A stretch of 64,000 nt of DNA from Olsenella sp. kh2p3 (lineage in GTDB: Bacteria > Actinomycetota > Coriobacteriia > Coriobacteriales > Atopobiaceae): positions 682,001 through 746,000 of the forward strand of contig FPKD01000001.1 of NCBI GenBank assembly GCA_900119625.1. The letters are read 5' to 3'. How positions within the stretch are numbered: position 1 is the stretch's first letter; every line of letters begins with the position of its first letter. Below the pieces are notes generated by a model. The model made no database searches and was not told where the DNA came from. It worked only from the letters and a program-made list of their open reading frames with translations. Below, in pieces: positions 8,064 through 17,710 of the stretch. The position numbers were made by a program, and so were the translations under genes.

Positions 8064-8445
8064 CTACAGGTAGACGTCTGCCTCCTCGCGGCCAAACTTG
8101 TGCAGCAGCTCGTGGCAGGGCCTGCAGGCAGCACAGTCGCAGAACTTGGCTCCGGCCTTCTTGCGCTCCTCGGAGTGGGCCAGCATCTTGGCGGCACCAT
8201 CCTCGCCAAAGACCTGCTTGCCCGTGTCGGAGCCCACAAAGCCGATAAGGTATAAGGTCATCGATGGTGGTCTGGTGCGCGCTAATGGCGTCGAGCAGCG
8301 TGCTTGTAGCGGCGTCGGCGTCATTGCCCTTGGCAACGGCATCCTTCCATGCCTGCGCGGCACGCTTGGTCTCTTCCGAAGCCGACGGAGCGGCGAGCAT
8401 TTCGTCAACCTTCGAGGCGGCGTAATCCAGCAGCTGCTTGTCCAT
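8064..8445 (-). pseudogene. Small CxxC protein gene disrupted by a 7-bp tandem duplication
   Basis: The N-terminal half starts at the ATG at 8445 (MDKQLLDYAASKVDEMLAAP, ending TTIDDLI) with a good ribosome binding site (GAGAGG). The C-terminal half continues in another frame (GFVGSDTGKQVFGEDG to REEADVYL). The frames meet at a perfect 7-bp tandem repeat ATAAGGT at 8245-8251 and 8252-8258. Removing one copy yields a continuous 124-aa protein with a CDCAACRPCH cysteine cluster. It resembles small Firmicutes/Coriobacteria proteins loosely named Hsp90-like in databases; that is recollection, not a search. It could be a true mutation, a reversible slippage tract, or an assembly error. Confidence 0.75.
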
Positions 8446-8746
8446 TTTGGTTCCTCTCTCGTGAGCCATAATTACCTGCTGGTAGGTATACCCAGTCCAC
8501 AAAAACTGGGTGAGGAGAACGGCCCTCGAATCCCATAACTAAAGTTGGTGCATATTTCTCGCTACGTATTTTGGTTGAGAAGGCCATCTTCGTAGCGGCC
8601 ACGTTTTACCAGCTTACAAGGGGTGTTGTAGAAAACTCTGCAAGTCGTGTGCCAGCAACCTGTACGCGCAGCGTCAAAAGAGTGCAAGCTCCTCCCTTTA
8701 GCCTAGGTCCCCATCAACAGGCCCATCGACGCATGGAGGAGGACGC
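8446..8746. other. Divergent intergenic region upstream of the surface-protein gene
   Basis: A ~300-bp gap between two divergently transcribed genes, so it must carry promoters in both directions. I see no clear -35/-10 pair. The strong ribosome binding site GGAGGAGG directly precedes 8747. Confidence 0.4.
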
Positions 8747-11700
8747 ATGAAACCAGAGCGACCAAAGGAACTCAGAGGGGAAGCGAATCACAGGCGCACT
8801 AAGAGGGACGTCCCTCGCGCACGACTCGTTGGTGGAGACAAGCTACGAGGCGGACCCCACGTTGGACCGGGACATGCAGGGAGGCGATCGCTGTGGCGCG
8901 GGATTCTGGCCCTCGCAATGGCAGCCGTTCTCGTTGCCGAGCAACTGTTTGGAGGAGGTCTTCCTTTGGGCGGTGCCGGGGTTGCGTTGGCGCAGTCTCC
9001 AGCAACAGGCAACACAAGCATTGCCTTCCTGCATAACCCCAATGGCAGCAGGTACATCAGCGATGTGGTAGGTGTGACGCGCCAGCAGGTTGTGGACGAG
9101 CTCGCAGCGCACGAGAACGACAGCTACTACCTTGGCACACCCTACAAGGGCGTCAACGACACCGGAAACAAGCCACGGCCAAACGGGGATCCGGGTGGCT
9201 ACTCTCCCGGCATGCAGTGCAACGGGTTTGTCGCCTACGTCCTCGACAAGGTGGGTGGCACGCCATACCAAACCTTCGTGAATACCGACGGCCACCGCGG
9301 GAACTGGGCGGCGTTGGTTAACTGGTTTGCGGTCTGCCAGCACAATGACGTTATCTCCTACACCTTCGATTCAAAGGAGGAGATGCTGGCATCCGGCCTG
9401 CTCCAAAAGGGAGACATCATCTGCGCCATACCCTACACGTCCGTGTTCCGGGCAGGGGCAGATGCCTATGGCAACACCGTAGATGACCACGTGGGCTTCT
9501 TCTGGGGAAGCACCTCTGACGAAGACCTCTTCTGGCATTCCGCCCACAGGCCAAATGGTTTGGGGTCGGGAGACACGCTTATTAATGGCAACCAGATCTC
9601 AGCCATTACTCCCAAGTGCTTCCCGTCCTGCTGGGTTCTGTTCCCGCTGGGCCCGTCCAACGGTCAGGTGGAGCTGTACAAGCAGTCGGCAAACAAGGCC
9701 ATCACGCAGGATAACACCAGCTATTCACTCGAGGGAGCATGCTATGGGCTCTACTCCGACGAGCAGTGCACGCAGCTGGTGCAGTCTGCCACCACAGACT
9801 CCGATGGACAAGCCGTGTTTGCGAACATCCCCTCGGGAGACTACTACGTTCGCGAAATCTATCCCTCGCAGGGCTATCTGCTGGACGAGAAGGTCTACAG
9901 AGCCACTGTTGGCTCAGGCACCACAGCGCAGGTGGAGGGAAGTCCCGTTGAGGAGGTCCCTGCAAGCGCGCCCACCGGACCCATAGTCCAGAAGCTGGAT
10001 TCCCAGACAGGAGGAACGGCACAGGGCGATGCCTCTCTGGCGGGGGCGCAGTTCACCGTCTCCTACTACGGAAACACCACCGGAGACATCTCTGGCCAGG
10101 CACTTCGCACATGGGTCTTTGCGACGGACGAGAATGGCGTGACAACCTACAGCAGCTCTCAGCTTGTCTCTGGGGACGAACTGTACACCAACTCGCAAGG
10201 CGAGACGGTCTTTCCCTTGGGCACCTATGGCATCCAGGAGACCCTTGCTCCAAAGGGCTACGAGCTCACCGACACCTCTGTTCATGTGGCCACCGTCACG
10301 CTCGAGGACGGCATTGCCACCTGGAAGACACTTGATGGCTGGAACAATAGCAGTGCAGTGAAAGACGTAATGGGGCGTGGCATCGATGACCAGGTAATCC
10401 TCGGCTCAATCCACGTAAACAAGATTGACCACCAACTCAGGGAGGGCGTTTCTCAGGGTGACGCCACGTTGGCTGGGGCGAGGTTCCGGGTGCGCAACAT
10501 GTCCGACCACGCCGTCAACGTTAATGGCAACGTCTACAACATTGGAGAGGTTATCGAGGGCGTGGAGTTGGTGACAGACTCTTCTGGTAACGCCACAAGC
10601 GAGAAAATCCTGCCGTTTGGCACTTATGAGCTGCGAGAAATCGAGGCACCCGAAGGCTACCAGCTCAACTCGAATTGGGTGGGCATCGCAACCATTGCTG
10701 ACTCTCAGACTCCCTCCAATGCCGGCACTGTGGACGAGAGCATCGAGAGAATCGAGTTCCCGCCAGTAGCAAAGGTGGACATCAGCCTTGGGGTTAACGG
10801 ACCGCAGGGTGACGCTGTCTTCGAAGGAACCGAGGTGAGCATCACCAATACCTCCCAAAAGTCCGTGGTATATGGCGGCAAGACCTTTGCCCCCGGTGAC
10901 GTGGTGTGCACGCTCTCGGCAAACGCCGAAGGCAAGTTCCCGGCCATCGAGCTGCCCTATGGCACCTACGTGCTCAAGGAGACAAAGGCTCCTACGGGAT
11001 ACCTCCTCAATGAGGACTGGACCAAAACGATTGTGCTTCATGAGGGGAACCAGGCTCAGGTTGAGCTTCCAAACACTCCGGTATCTGGAGGCATCAGTGT
11101 TGACAAGATCGACCACGAGCTTGAAACCTCAGCTCCACAGGGAGACAGCACACTAGAGGGCGCGCGCTTTGAGATTACCAACAACTCTGCCCATCCCGTG
11201 GTCGTAGCGGGAGAGAGCTTTGCTCCTGGGGAGGCCGTCACGAACGTCGACCTCGTGACAGACGCTCATGGCCATGCAACAACCGGTTCCTACCAACTTC
11301 CCTACGGGCGCTACTCCATTCGCGAGGCATCTGCTCCGGAAGGCTACCTCGTCAATACGAGCTGGAAGGCCGACGTGACCATCCAGGAAGATGGGGTGGT
11401 GGTCTCCGCTCAGGCGCCCATCGATGATCAGGTTGTTCGCGGAGGGGTTCGCGTTGGCAAACTTGACCGCGAGACGCTCGTAGGCGCCCCGCTTGGTTCT
11501 GCGACGCTCGCCGGGGCAACGTTTTCTGTGACGAATGCCTCCAAGACCCCAGTCGTTGTTGATGGCGCCACCGTCAACCCTGGCGACATTGCGGCAACAC
11601 TGACAACAGACGAGGACGGCACCGCCTCCACCAGCGCAAATGCCCTTCCATATGGCACCTATAGGGTTCGCGAGGTGTCTGCTCCCACGGGATACCTTCT

Positions 11701-12781
11701 GGACAGCGAGGCCAGGCTCTGGTCGGCAACGTTCCGCGTAGTCGATGACGGCACTATTGTCGACCTTACGGCGCCTGAGGACGCAGTTCATGACCAAGTG
11801 GAGCGCAGTGACATTCGCTTCGTCAAGCGCGATGAGAGAACGCAGGAGCCAATGGGCAACGTAGCGTTTCTCATCACCAGCCTCACCACGGGAGAACACC
11901 ATATAGCCGTGACGGATGAGAACGGCATCTTTGACTCCTCCGTCTTTGCCTCCCAGCAGCGTACCAACGCAAACGACGCTGCGTTGGAATCAAACGGCGC
12001 GGCTTCAGGAGAGGCGGAAGTGGATTCCTCAAAGCTGGATTCTCACAGCGGCATATGGTTTGGCGGCTCTCTCGAGGGCGACCAAGACCCCATCGAGGGG
12101 CTAGCCTCGCTTCCGTACGATCGATACCAAATTCAAGAGCTGCGCTGTGAGGCCAACCGTGGGAGAGCGCTTGTCTCGTTTGAGCTCACGACCGAATTCC
12201 CCGAGTCGCGGCACAACGAGGTGCTTGACCTTGGCACCATAGACAATCGAGAGGAAAATGAGCCATCCATCCAGACAACAGCAACAGACGAGAAGACAGG
12301 AAGCCACGAAGGCGTGGCACAAAACACCACGGGAATCGTCGACGTCGTAGCCTACGAGGGACTTGTTCCCGGGAGCGACTATGAGCTAAAGGGGACGCTC
12401 ATGGACGCTGAGAGTGGGGAGCCACTGCTTGACTCAGGCGGCAATCCCATCGAGGCATCGCAGAACTTCATCCCCACCCAGGCGGACGGACAGGTTGCCA
12501 TGCCGTTCGAGACGGATAGCTCAGCCTTCGAGGGCAGGAAGGTAGTTGTCTTCGAATCTCTTTATCGAGGCGGACAGGAGGTTGCCAGCCACAAGGACCT
12601 TACTTCCGTAAGCCAGTCTGTCGACTACCGAGAAGACGTGCCACCGAGCGAGAAGGGCGGATCCGGACTAGAGGGAACGCCCAGAACTGGTGACGAGACG
12701 GCGCGTATGGCCATTGGAGCCTGTGCCGCACTTGGATGCGTTGGCATTATTCTCGCGCTCTGGCGCAGGAAGAAGGAGTGA
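8747..12781 (+). CDS. SpaA/VaFE-repeat surface-anchored protein with N-terminal NlpC/P60-like domain
   Basis: The 1344-aa exported cell-wall protein has a long basic N-terminus, then a hydrophobic signal segment (about residues 51-83, ending VALA). Residues ~95-300 look like an NlpC/P60-type hydrolase, with candidate catalytic C158 (GMQCNGFVAY), H248 (DDHVGFFWG) and H264 (FWHSA). Seven SpaA/Cna-B-like modules follow (~305-1200), each ending in a P(Y/F)GTY..RE..AP.GY pattern, then a VaFE/ester-bond-type domain (VVVFESLYRGG). The C-terminus has a sorting-like motif TPRTGD, a hydrophobic helix and RRKKE. TPRTG departs from LPxTG. It starts at an ATG after GGAGGAGG and probably acts as an adhesin or pilus-like stalk. 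Confidence 0.88.
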   Translation: MKPERPKELRGEANHRRTKRDVPRARLVGGDKLRGGPHVGPGHAGRRSLWRGILALAMAAVLVAEQLFGGGLPLGGAGVALAQSPATGNTSIAFLHNPNGSRYISDVVGVTRQQVVDELAAHENDSYYLGTPYKGVNDTGNKPRPNGDPGGYSPGMQCNGFVAYVLDKVGGTPYQTFVNTDGHRGNWAALVNWFAVCQHNDVISYTFDSKEEMLASGLLQKGDIICAIPYTSVFRAGADAYGNTVDDHVGFFWGSTSDEDLFWHSAHRPNGLGSGDTLINGNQISAITPKCFPSCWVLFPLGPSNGQVELYKQSANKAITQDNTSYSLEGACYGLYSDEQCTQLVQSATTDSDGQAVFANIPSGDYYVREIYPSQGYLLDEKVYRATVGSGTTAQVEGSPVEEVPASAPTGPIVQKLDSQTGGTAQGDASLAGAQFTVSYYGNTTGDISGQALRTWVFATDENGVTTYSSSQLVSGDELYTNSQGETVFPLGTYGIQETLAPKGYELTDTSVHVATVTLEDGIATWKTLDGWNNSSAVKDVMGRGIDDQVILGSIHVNKIDHQLREGVSQGDATLAGARFRVRNMSDHAVNVNGNVYNIGEVIEGVELVTDSSGNATSEKILPFGTYELREIEAPEGYQLNSNWVGIATIADSQTPSNAGTVDESIERIEFPPVAKVDISLGVNGPQGDAVFEGTEVSITNTSQKSVVYGGKTFAPGDVVCTLSANAEGKFPAIELPYGTYVLKETKAPTGYLLNEDWTKTIVLHEGNQAQVELPNTPVSGGISVDKIDHELETSAPQGDSTLEGARFEITNNSAHPVVVAGESFAPGEAVTNVDLVTDAHGHATTGSYQLPYGRYSIREASAPEGYLVNTSWKADVTIQEDGVVVSAQAPIDDQVVRGGVRVGKLDRETLVGAPLGSATLAGATFSVTNASKTPVVVDGATVNPGDIAATLTTDEDGTASTSANALPYGTYRVREVSAPTGYLLDSEARLWSATFRVVDDGTIVDLTAPEDAVHDQVERSDIRFVKRDERTQEPMGNVAFLITSLTTGEHHIAVTDENGIFDSSVFASQQRTNANDAALESNGAASGEAEVDSSKLDSHSGIWFGGSLEGDQDPIEGLASLPYDRYQIQELRCEANRGRALVSFELTTEFPESRHNEVLDLGTIDNREENEPSIQTTATDEKTGSHEGVAQNTTGIVDVVAYEGLVPGSDYELKGTLMDAESGEPLLDSGGNPIEASQNFIPTQADGQVAMPFETDSSAFEGRKVVVFESLYRGGQEVASHKDLTSVSQSVDYREDVPPSEKGGSGLEGTPRTGDETARMAIGACAALGCVGIILALWRRKKE

Positions 12782-12811
12782 CGCTAGGGTCGCGCCGCGT
12801 TGACACACAAA

Positions 12812-12834
12812 GGGGGCCGGCAAGGCCGGCCCCC
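12812..12834. terminator. Bidirectional terminator between convergent genes
   Basis: Perfect 10-bp stem GGGGGCCGGC (12812-12821) / GCCGGCCCCC (12825-12834), with T-rich sequence on the minus-strand side. It lies between the convergent surface-protein and M28 genes. Confidence 0.75.
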
Positions 12835-12870
12835 TCGAACTCGCAGACTCCAAAAACTCGAGGCACATGC

Positions 12871-15483
12871 CTACGAGCGCCGAATCATCTCCGTGACGAG
12901 CTCGGCGACGGAGGCAGCCTGGTCACCGTCGACGTTCTCAGGAACGTCCTGCTCGGTGCGAGAAAGCGCAGGCAGCCCATTCTCTCCCAGGCCCATGACC
13001 GTCACCGCTCGCAAGGAGGTGCGCATGGCAACGGAGGCGTCGGTATCAGCCCAGTCATACGTATGTGTCTTTAGATCCACATGGAGGTCGGCTGCCGTTC
13101 CAGTGAGGAGCCTCAAGAGTCTTCTGTCTGCGCGACGGGTTGGCTCAAAGCCCTCGTACGTCAGGAGCGAAAGGTCGCCGGCACCAACGCAGTCAAGGTT
13201 CACAAGAAATGCGCCGCGAATGGCAGAGCGGTGCTCAGTCAAGAAGGAGCGCATGCCAACATGGTCGAGGTCCGAAGCGCCAAGGGCAACAAACCAGATG
13301 TCGTGACAGACAAGCTCGTCGTCACCCATATGGAGCACGGCAGCACGCAGGTCTTCCTCGGTAGGAACGTCGGCGGAAGCTTCCACGGTCTCTTCGTTGG
13401 GAGCACCATCTGCTGTGGGCTCGTTCTGCTCGGCATCATAGGGGGTCTCGGCGAGAGATGATCCATCCGCAGGCGCGGTTGCGCTGGGGTCATCCGATGC
13501 ATCAGCGGGAACGTCATCAATCAGCCTGAGACCGCTCCTTGTTGTGGCGCCTCCCTTCCAGGAGTCGGAATCGGAGCTGTCATCCCAGTTTTCGGGATCA
13601 TCGCTCAACCAGTTACCGCCACGCATGGCCTGGTTCCGAGAACGACCACCAGCATTGTCCTTGCTGCGGTTGAAGAAGTTGAAGTGGTGCCTCTCGGAAC
13701 GATGCTCGGGCTCCTGCTGCATCCCAAGGTCATCCGCGCTAATAACGTCCAAGCCGTCCTGCTGGGCATCGACTGGCTCCTGAACGGGTGCCGGTGCTGC
13801 AGGGGCAGGGGTGATCACGGGCACATCGGGGTCAGGCACGCTGCTGCGTATACGCTGGGCGTTCCTGGCGTCTGCATCGCTCAGAAGGTTCCCCATGCTC
13901 CTCCTGGAGGGGGTTGCCGCCGGGCGGGAAGGAGCGAGCCGGGTGGCATCTGAATCGGACGCCAAGGGATCGGACATCTGCGACGGGTCAGGAAGATCAA
14001 AGAGTGCAGCTCGGCGCGCCACATCCGAAACCTGTGGCTTGAAGTTCGATTTGCCCCAGTTGGGATCGTCCGGCTTTTCGGGGCGCTTACGAGGCGTTGG
14101 CGCTGTCGGGCGCGTAGACCCAAGGTCGTCGTTGGGCGTCGCGGTGAGACCCGAGTCGTCCTTCTCGCCTACGCCACGGCTCTCAAAGCGGTCAAACATG
14201 CTCGCAAGCTTCTTGCGGTCGAAGAAGCGGGTCTTCTCGGGAGCAGGTGCAGGGGTATCTGCGGCGGCACCCTCAGCAGGCGCCGCGGCGTCAACGTCAA
14301 CACCGGCAGCACCAGGGGTAGGCACCTCCGCCGTAGCGTCAACATCTGCCGCAGGAGTAGCAGGGGCAGGCTCCACGCTTGCATCAGTGGTACGGGAGGG
14401 CATTGGCTTGGGGAGGCTCTCGGTAGAGTCCGCAGTGTCAACTTCGGTTTCGGCATCAATGCGCGCGCCGGCGCGAACAGGGCTTCCGGGCAACTCGCTG
14501 GTCTCATCGGCGTCGTACGACGAGGCTCTCATATTCCTAGAGGAGTCAACGTACTCAATCTCGCAATCGGCAGGAAGGATTCCAAGGGCAGCAATCACAT
14601 CCTTGCCGTGACGGACGCCAACTACTTCCTCGGGTTCCGGCTCGGAAGCCGGAGCAGGCTCCGGGGCGGTCTCAGCCTGACTTGCGGCAAGCTCAGCAGC
14701 CCGAGCTGCCTCCTGCTCACGCTGTTCCCTCTCGATGGCGCGCTGCGAAACGGGCTTCTCGCCAGAGGGGCGAACGTTATCAAGGATGCCGAGAAGGGCG
14801 GCAACCGAGGACTTGTTGTCATTAGAGCCAAGCGAGCAGCGAGAGAACTTCTGGTAAATGCCATCGGCGCCAAATGCCGCGAGGGGAATCGCAAGCAGGA
14901 TGCCAAGTACCCAGAGGACCGAACGGAAGGGCGCGGGCAGGAAGGAGAACACCTGGAGCAGGGCACAAATTCCAACGGCAGGGACAAGCCACTTGAGCGC
15001 CTTGCGCAACATAGGGATGTAGCGGGAGAGCGGACTTCCGTACAGGAAGCTGTCGTGCGGAGAATCGTAGTGGGCAACCACCACGATGGGCCTGTTGCCC
15101 TTGGCAACAAGCTCTCCCGTGGCATGGTGCACGGCAACCACATTCTGGCTGCGCGCGGACGGCCCAAGTTTGGAGAGGAAGCCGCCTCCAATTCCAAGCG
15201 CATCAAGCATCAGGAGAGCCGCTGGTACCACAGCAAGAATGACGCCAAGGGCAGAGACACCCGTGCCAGAAAGGACTGTCCCAATAAACATCAGAGCGAG
15301 AAGGACGCAACGTACCATGCGCCCAAGGCCCGGAGCATCGAACTCCTCCACGTTAACGTCCACGTCATGCTGACGCATGAGGTCGGCGATAGTCTGGGCG
15401 GCCTGGAGCTCTTCCTGGCTGTTTGCAGGAGAGATGCCAATCTGATCCTCCAGGTAGTCCATATAATCATGTGTCATGGCCAT
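12871..15483 (-). CDS. Membrane protein with split, probably degenerate M28 peptidase domain
   Basis: The 870-aa protein begins with a soluble M28-type N-half. HYDSPHD (H138, D140) and SNDNKSS (D222) match metal-ligand motifs. Two hydrophobic regions lie at ~55-95 and ~165-205. A ~460-residue low-complexity insert rich in Ala, Pro, Glu and Ser (~245-705) follows, then the M28 C-half (~705-870). There the usual Glu-Glu pair reads ASD (FVALGASDLDHVG), and the late His (YHT..D) reads SRTEQD. I therefore doubt zinc-dependent catalysis. I chose the ATG at 15483 because GGAGG lies 9 bp upstream; the frame is open 49 codons further. Function unknown. Confidence 0.7.
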   Translation of the reverse strand: MAMTHDYMDYLEDQIGISPANSQEELQAAQTIADLMRQHDVDVNVEEFDAPGLGRMVRCVLLALMFIGTVLSGTGVSALGVILAVVPAALLMLDALGIGGGFLSKLGPSARSQNVVAVHHATGELVAKGNRPIVVVAHYDSPHDSFLYGSPLSRYIPMLRKALKWLVPAVGICALLQVFSFLPAPFRSVLWVLGILLAIPLAAFGADGIYQKFSRCSLGSNDNKSSVAALLGILDNVRPSGEKPVSQRAIEREQREQEAARAAELAASQAETAPEPAPASEPEPEEVVGVRHGKDVIAALGILPADCEIEYVDSSRNMRASSYDADETSELPGSPVRAGARIDAETEVDTADSTESLPKPMPSRTTDASVEPAPATPAADVDATAEVPTPGAAGVDVDAAAPAEGAAADTPAPAPEKTRFFDRKKLASMFDRFESRGVGEKDDSGLTATPNDDLGSTRPTAPTPRKRPEKPDDPNWGKSNFKPQVSDVARRAALFDLPDPSQMSDPLASDSDATRLAPSRPAATPSRRSMGNLLSDADARNAQRIRSSVPDPDVPVITPAPAAPAPVQEPVDAQQDGLDVISADDLGMQQEPEHRSERHHFNFFNRSKDNAGGRSRNQAMRGGNWLSDDPENWDDSSDSDSWKGGATTRSGLRLIDDVPADASDDPSATAPADGSSLAETPYDAEQNEPTADGAPNEETVEASADVPTEEDLRAAVLHMGDDELVCHDIWFVALGASDLDHVGMRSFLTEHRSAIRGAFLVNLDCVGAGDLSLLTYEGFEPTRRADRRLLRLLTGTAADLHVDLKTHTYDWADTDASVAMRTSLRAVTVMGLGENGLPALSRTEQDVPENVDGDQAASVAELVTEMIRRS

Positions 15484-15757
15484 GCTGTACATCCTCCGCT
15501 GGTCACGCGGCCCCCTCGGTCGCGAGAATGCGCATATACTTTGTCGAGTATACGTCTTGAGGGACCTCGATATCACCCCGGTACCCCCTGGACGGTCTTC
15601 TGCACGCCAATTCCCCCACAACGAGCGCACATGACAGCACCCGAAGCTCGCCGAATGTCATCCGGTCTACTATCTTCTAGTCCAGATGAGTCAAGGTCAC
15701 GGCTATGGCTGATGGGGGCACGCAGGCCGCCGCCGTGGTTTGGACGGGAGGGTCGAA

Positions 15758-16756
15758 TTGAACGCTGTGGACGGCTATGCCGAGATCTCAAAGGACGACG
15801 AGCAGGCAAGGAGAATCGCTTCGCTCGCCCTTGCCTTCATGAGCTCGGACACCATTCGCGACGCCACCATCTGGCACGCGTTCTACTCCGACCTCACAAA
15901 GGCAGACTCTTATCGCACGGCATTCCGCCGTGACAGGGCTGCCCTTGCCGAGTGTGGGATCACCGTGAGGCGCGTCGACGGCCCAGAGGCGCTCTGGCAG
16001 GTGGACAGCGCATCGTTCGTGGAGAGCACTGAGCTCTCGGAGGAAGACGCCATGGCGCTCGACGTGGCCTGTCTTCCCCTCGTCGACGACCAGGACTTTC
16101 CCTATGGAGCAGAGCTGCGCATCGCGCTCTCAAAGATCGATGATGCCTTTGACTATCCTGTGTCAGTTGCGCTGCCTGCCGAGGAGCGAGTCCCAAGCCG
16201 ACAGCTCGCCACCCTTCAGGAGTGCAGCTTCTCTGGTATTGCAGCTTCCATCGACTACACCCGTGCCGACGGAACAACCATCAAGCGTCGAATTGCCCCC
16301 TACGGCTTCTTTGGAATGCGCGGGCACCTGTACATGGTGGCGCCTGCCATCGACGACGCCGGATCTGTAATCGCTGGTTCTTCTCGCACATACCGCATTG
16401 ACCGGGTCCACCGCGCATCAAAGATTGCAGGAACGTCCTTCGAGATTCCGGAGGACTTCGACATTAGGGACTGGCAGAAGCTCCCATTCCAGCTGGGGCC
16501 AACCTCGTGCGAGGGTGTGTTTGCTGTACCTGAGGATGCGGTGCGCGAGTTCATGCAGGTCACGAGAGGCAAAGGGACGTTCGAGACGCCAACGGCCACC
16601 CACGAACCCCACGCAACCACAACGTGGCGCGTTGAGGTGAGCAACATTGAGGACGCCGCATCGTGGGCCATCGCGGAAGACATTACGCCCCTCACACCAG
16701 CAGAACTTGTTGCTGCCTGGCACGCAAAGCTTGAAGGGGTTGTTGCACATGGCTAG
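15758..16756 (+). CDS. pafB: WYL-domain transcriptional regulator (PafB-like)
   Basis: The 332-aa regulator has an N-terminal winged helix (EISKDDEQARRIASLALAFM) and a WYL domain from about residue 145 (IDYTRADGTTIKRRIAPYGFF...HLYMVA...YRIDRVHRA). In actinobacteria the adjacent PafB-PafC pair forms a heterodimer that activates DNA-damage genes independently of LexA; that role is transferred from family knowledge. I chose the TTG at 15758 because GGGAGG sits 6 bp upstream; other in-frame starts are TTG 15740 and GTG 15767. It overlaps the next gene by 8 bp. Confidence 0.75.
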   Translation: MNAVDGYAEISKDDEQARRIASLALAFMSSDTIRDATIWHAFYSDLTKADSYRTAFRRDRAALAECGITVRRVDGPEALWQVDSASFVESTELSEEDAMALDVACLPLVDDQDFPYGAELRIALSKIDDAFDYPVSVALPAEERVPSRQLATLQECSFSGIAASIDYTRADGTTIKRRIAPYGFFGMRGHLYMVAPAIDDAGSVIAGSSRTYRIDRVHRASKIAGTSFEIPEDFDIRDWQKLPFQLGPTSCEGVFAVPEDAVREFMQVTRGKGTFETPTATHEPHATTTWRVEVSNIEDAASWAIAEDITPLTPAELVAAWHAKLEGVVAHG

Positions 16757-17699
16757 TCGCAAGCAGGGTGCTGGTCGCAAGGGAGGACTGCAGGAGGCCC
16801 GCGAGCTGGTGGCCATCATATCGTCGCTGGACCATGCCGGTGACAGCATCGACGTTGCCACCATCGCAGGACGCCTGGGCATCTCCGAGGAAGAAGCGCG
16901 CCACCGCATGGAACTTATCCTCTCCGCGAGTGGCGAGGGTGCGGCGGTTCTACCCCTCTCGGCAGACACCGGCAACGGGCGTCTTACCCTGGAAGGGAGC
17001 GCAGGCAACCACGCGAGAAGGCTTCGCCTCACCAAGTCCGAGACCATTGCGGTGCAGGCGGCCCTCGACCAGTTGGGGATTCCTGTAGATGCGCCGCTGC
17101 GAAAGAAGATCTCCTCATCGCTTTCTCCCACAGGCATCAGCAATGCCCATGTCGCGTGTGCCCTGGGTGATGACGGCGGCATCACAGACTCCAACAAGTC
17201 CCAGGTGGGAGAGACAATCCTCACGTGCTCGAAGGCAATATCCCAGCTTGGGATGCTCGACTTCATGTATCAGGGCATTGCTGACGACGCCCCCAGGCAG
17301 CGTCACGTTGACCCGCGGGGGCTACGCAACACCAATGGCACCTGGTATCTCGACGCCTATGACCCCTCCCGCCATGGGGAGCGCGTCTTTCGGCTGGACC
17401 GCATGAAATGCGTGAGCGTCGCCCCGGCAGAAGAAGTTGGCTCAGAACCAGAGGAGAGTGTTGGCACGCGCACGGTACGCGTTACCTTCCACGACAGGCA
17501 CTACCTCGAACTTCTCGACTGGCCCGGTCTGCACGTTGAGCGCGACGACGGCTCCGTGGTCTACGCCAGGATTCCCTACTACAGGGGAGACTGGCTGCCT
17601 AGGCGCCTCGCTGCGTGTTCCGGCACCGTATACATAGGCGACAGCGAGGTCAGATCCCTCGCCGTCGCCTATGCGCGCAAAAAACTTGATGAGCAGTAG
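16749..17699 (+). CDS. pafC: WYL-domain transcriptional regulator (PafC-like)
   Basis: The 316-aa partner of the preceding gene starts at an ATG inside its stop region, indicating translational coupling. The N-terminal basic segment (ASRKQGAGRKGG) precedes a winged helix (IDVATIAGRLGISEEEARHRMELI). The WYL domain at ~165-225 contains RHVDPRGLRNTNGTWYLDAYD and RVFRLDRMK. Its 3' end lies only 11 bp from the convergent dinG-like gene, and I see no terminator between them. Confidence 0.75.
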   Translation: MASRKQGAGRKGGLQEARELVAIISSLDHAGDSIDVATIAGRLGISEEEARHRMELILSASGEGAAVLPLSADTGNGRLTLEGSAGNHARRLRLTKSETIAVQAALDQLGIPVDAPLRKKISSSLSPTGISNAHVACALGDDGGITDSNKSQVGETILTCSKAISQLGMLDFMYQGIADDAPRQRHVDPRGLRNTNGTWYLDAYDPSRHGERVFRLDRMKCVSVAPAEEVGSEPEESVGTRTVRVTFHDRHYLELLDWPGLHVERDDGSVVYARIPYYRGDWLPRRLAACSGTVYIGDSEVRSLAVAYARKKLDEQ

Positions 17700-17710
17700 C
17701 TGTTCCGCAC

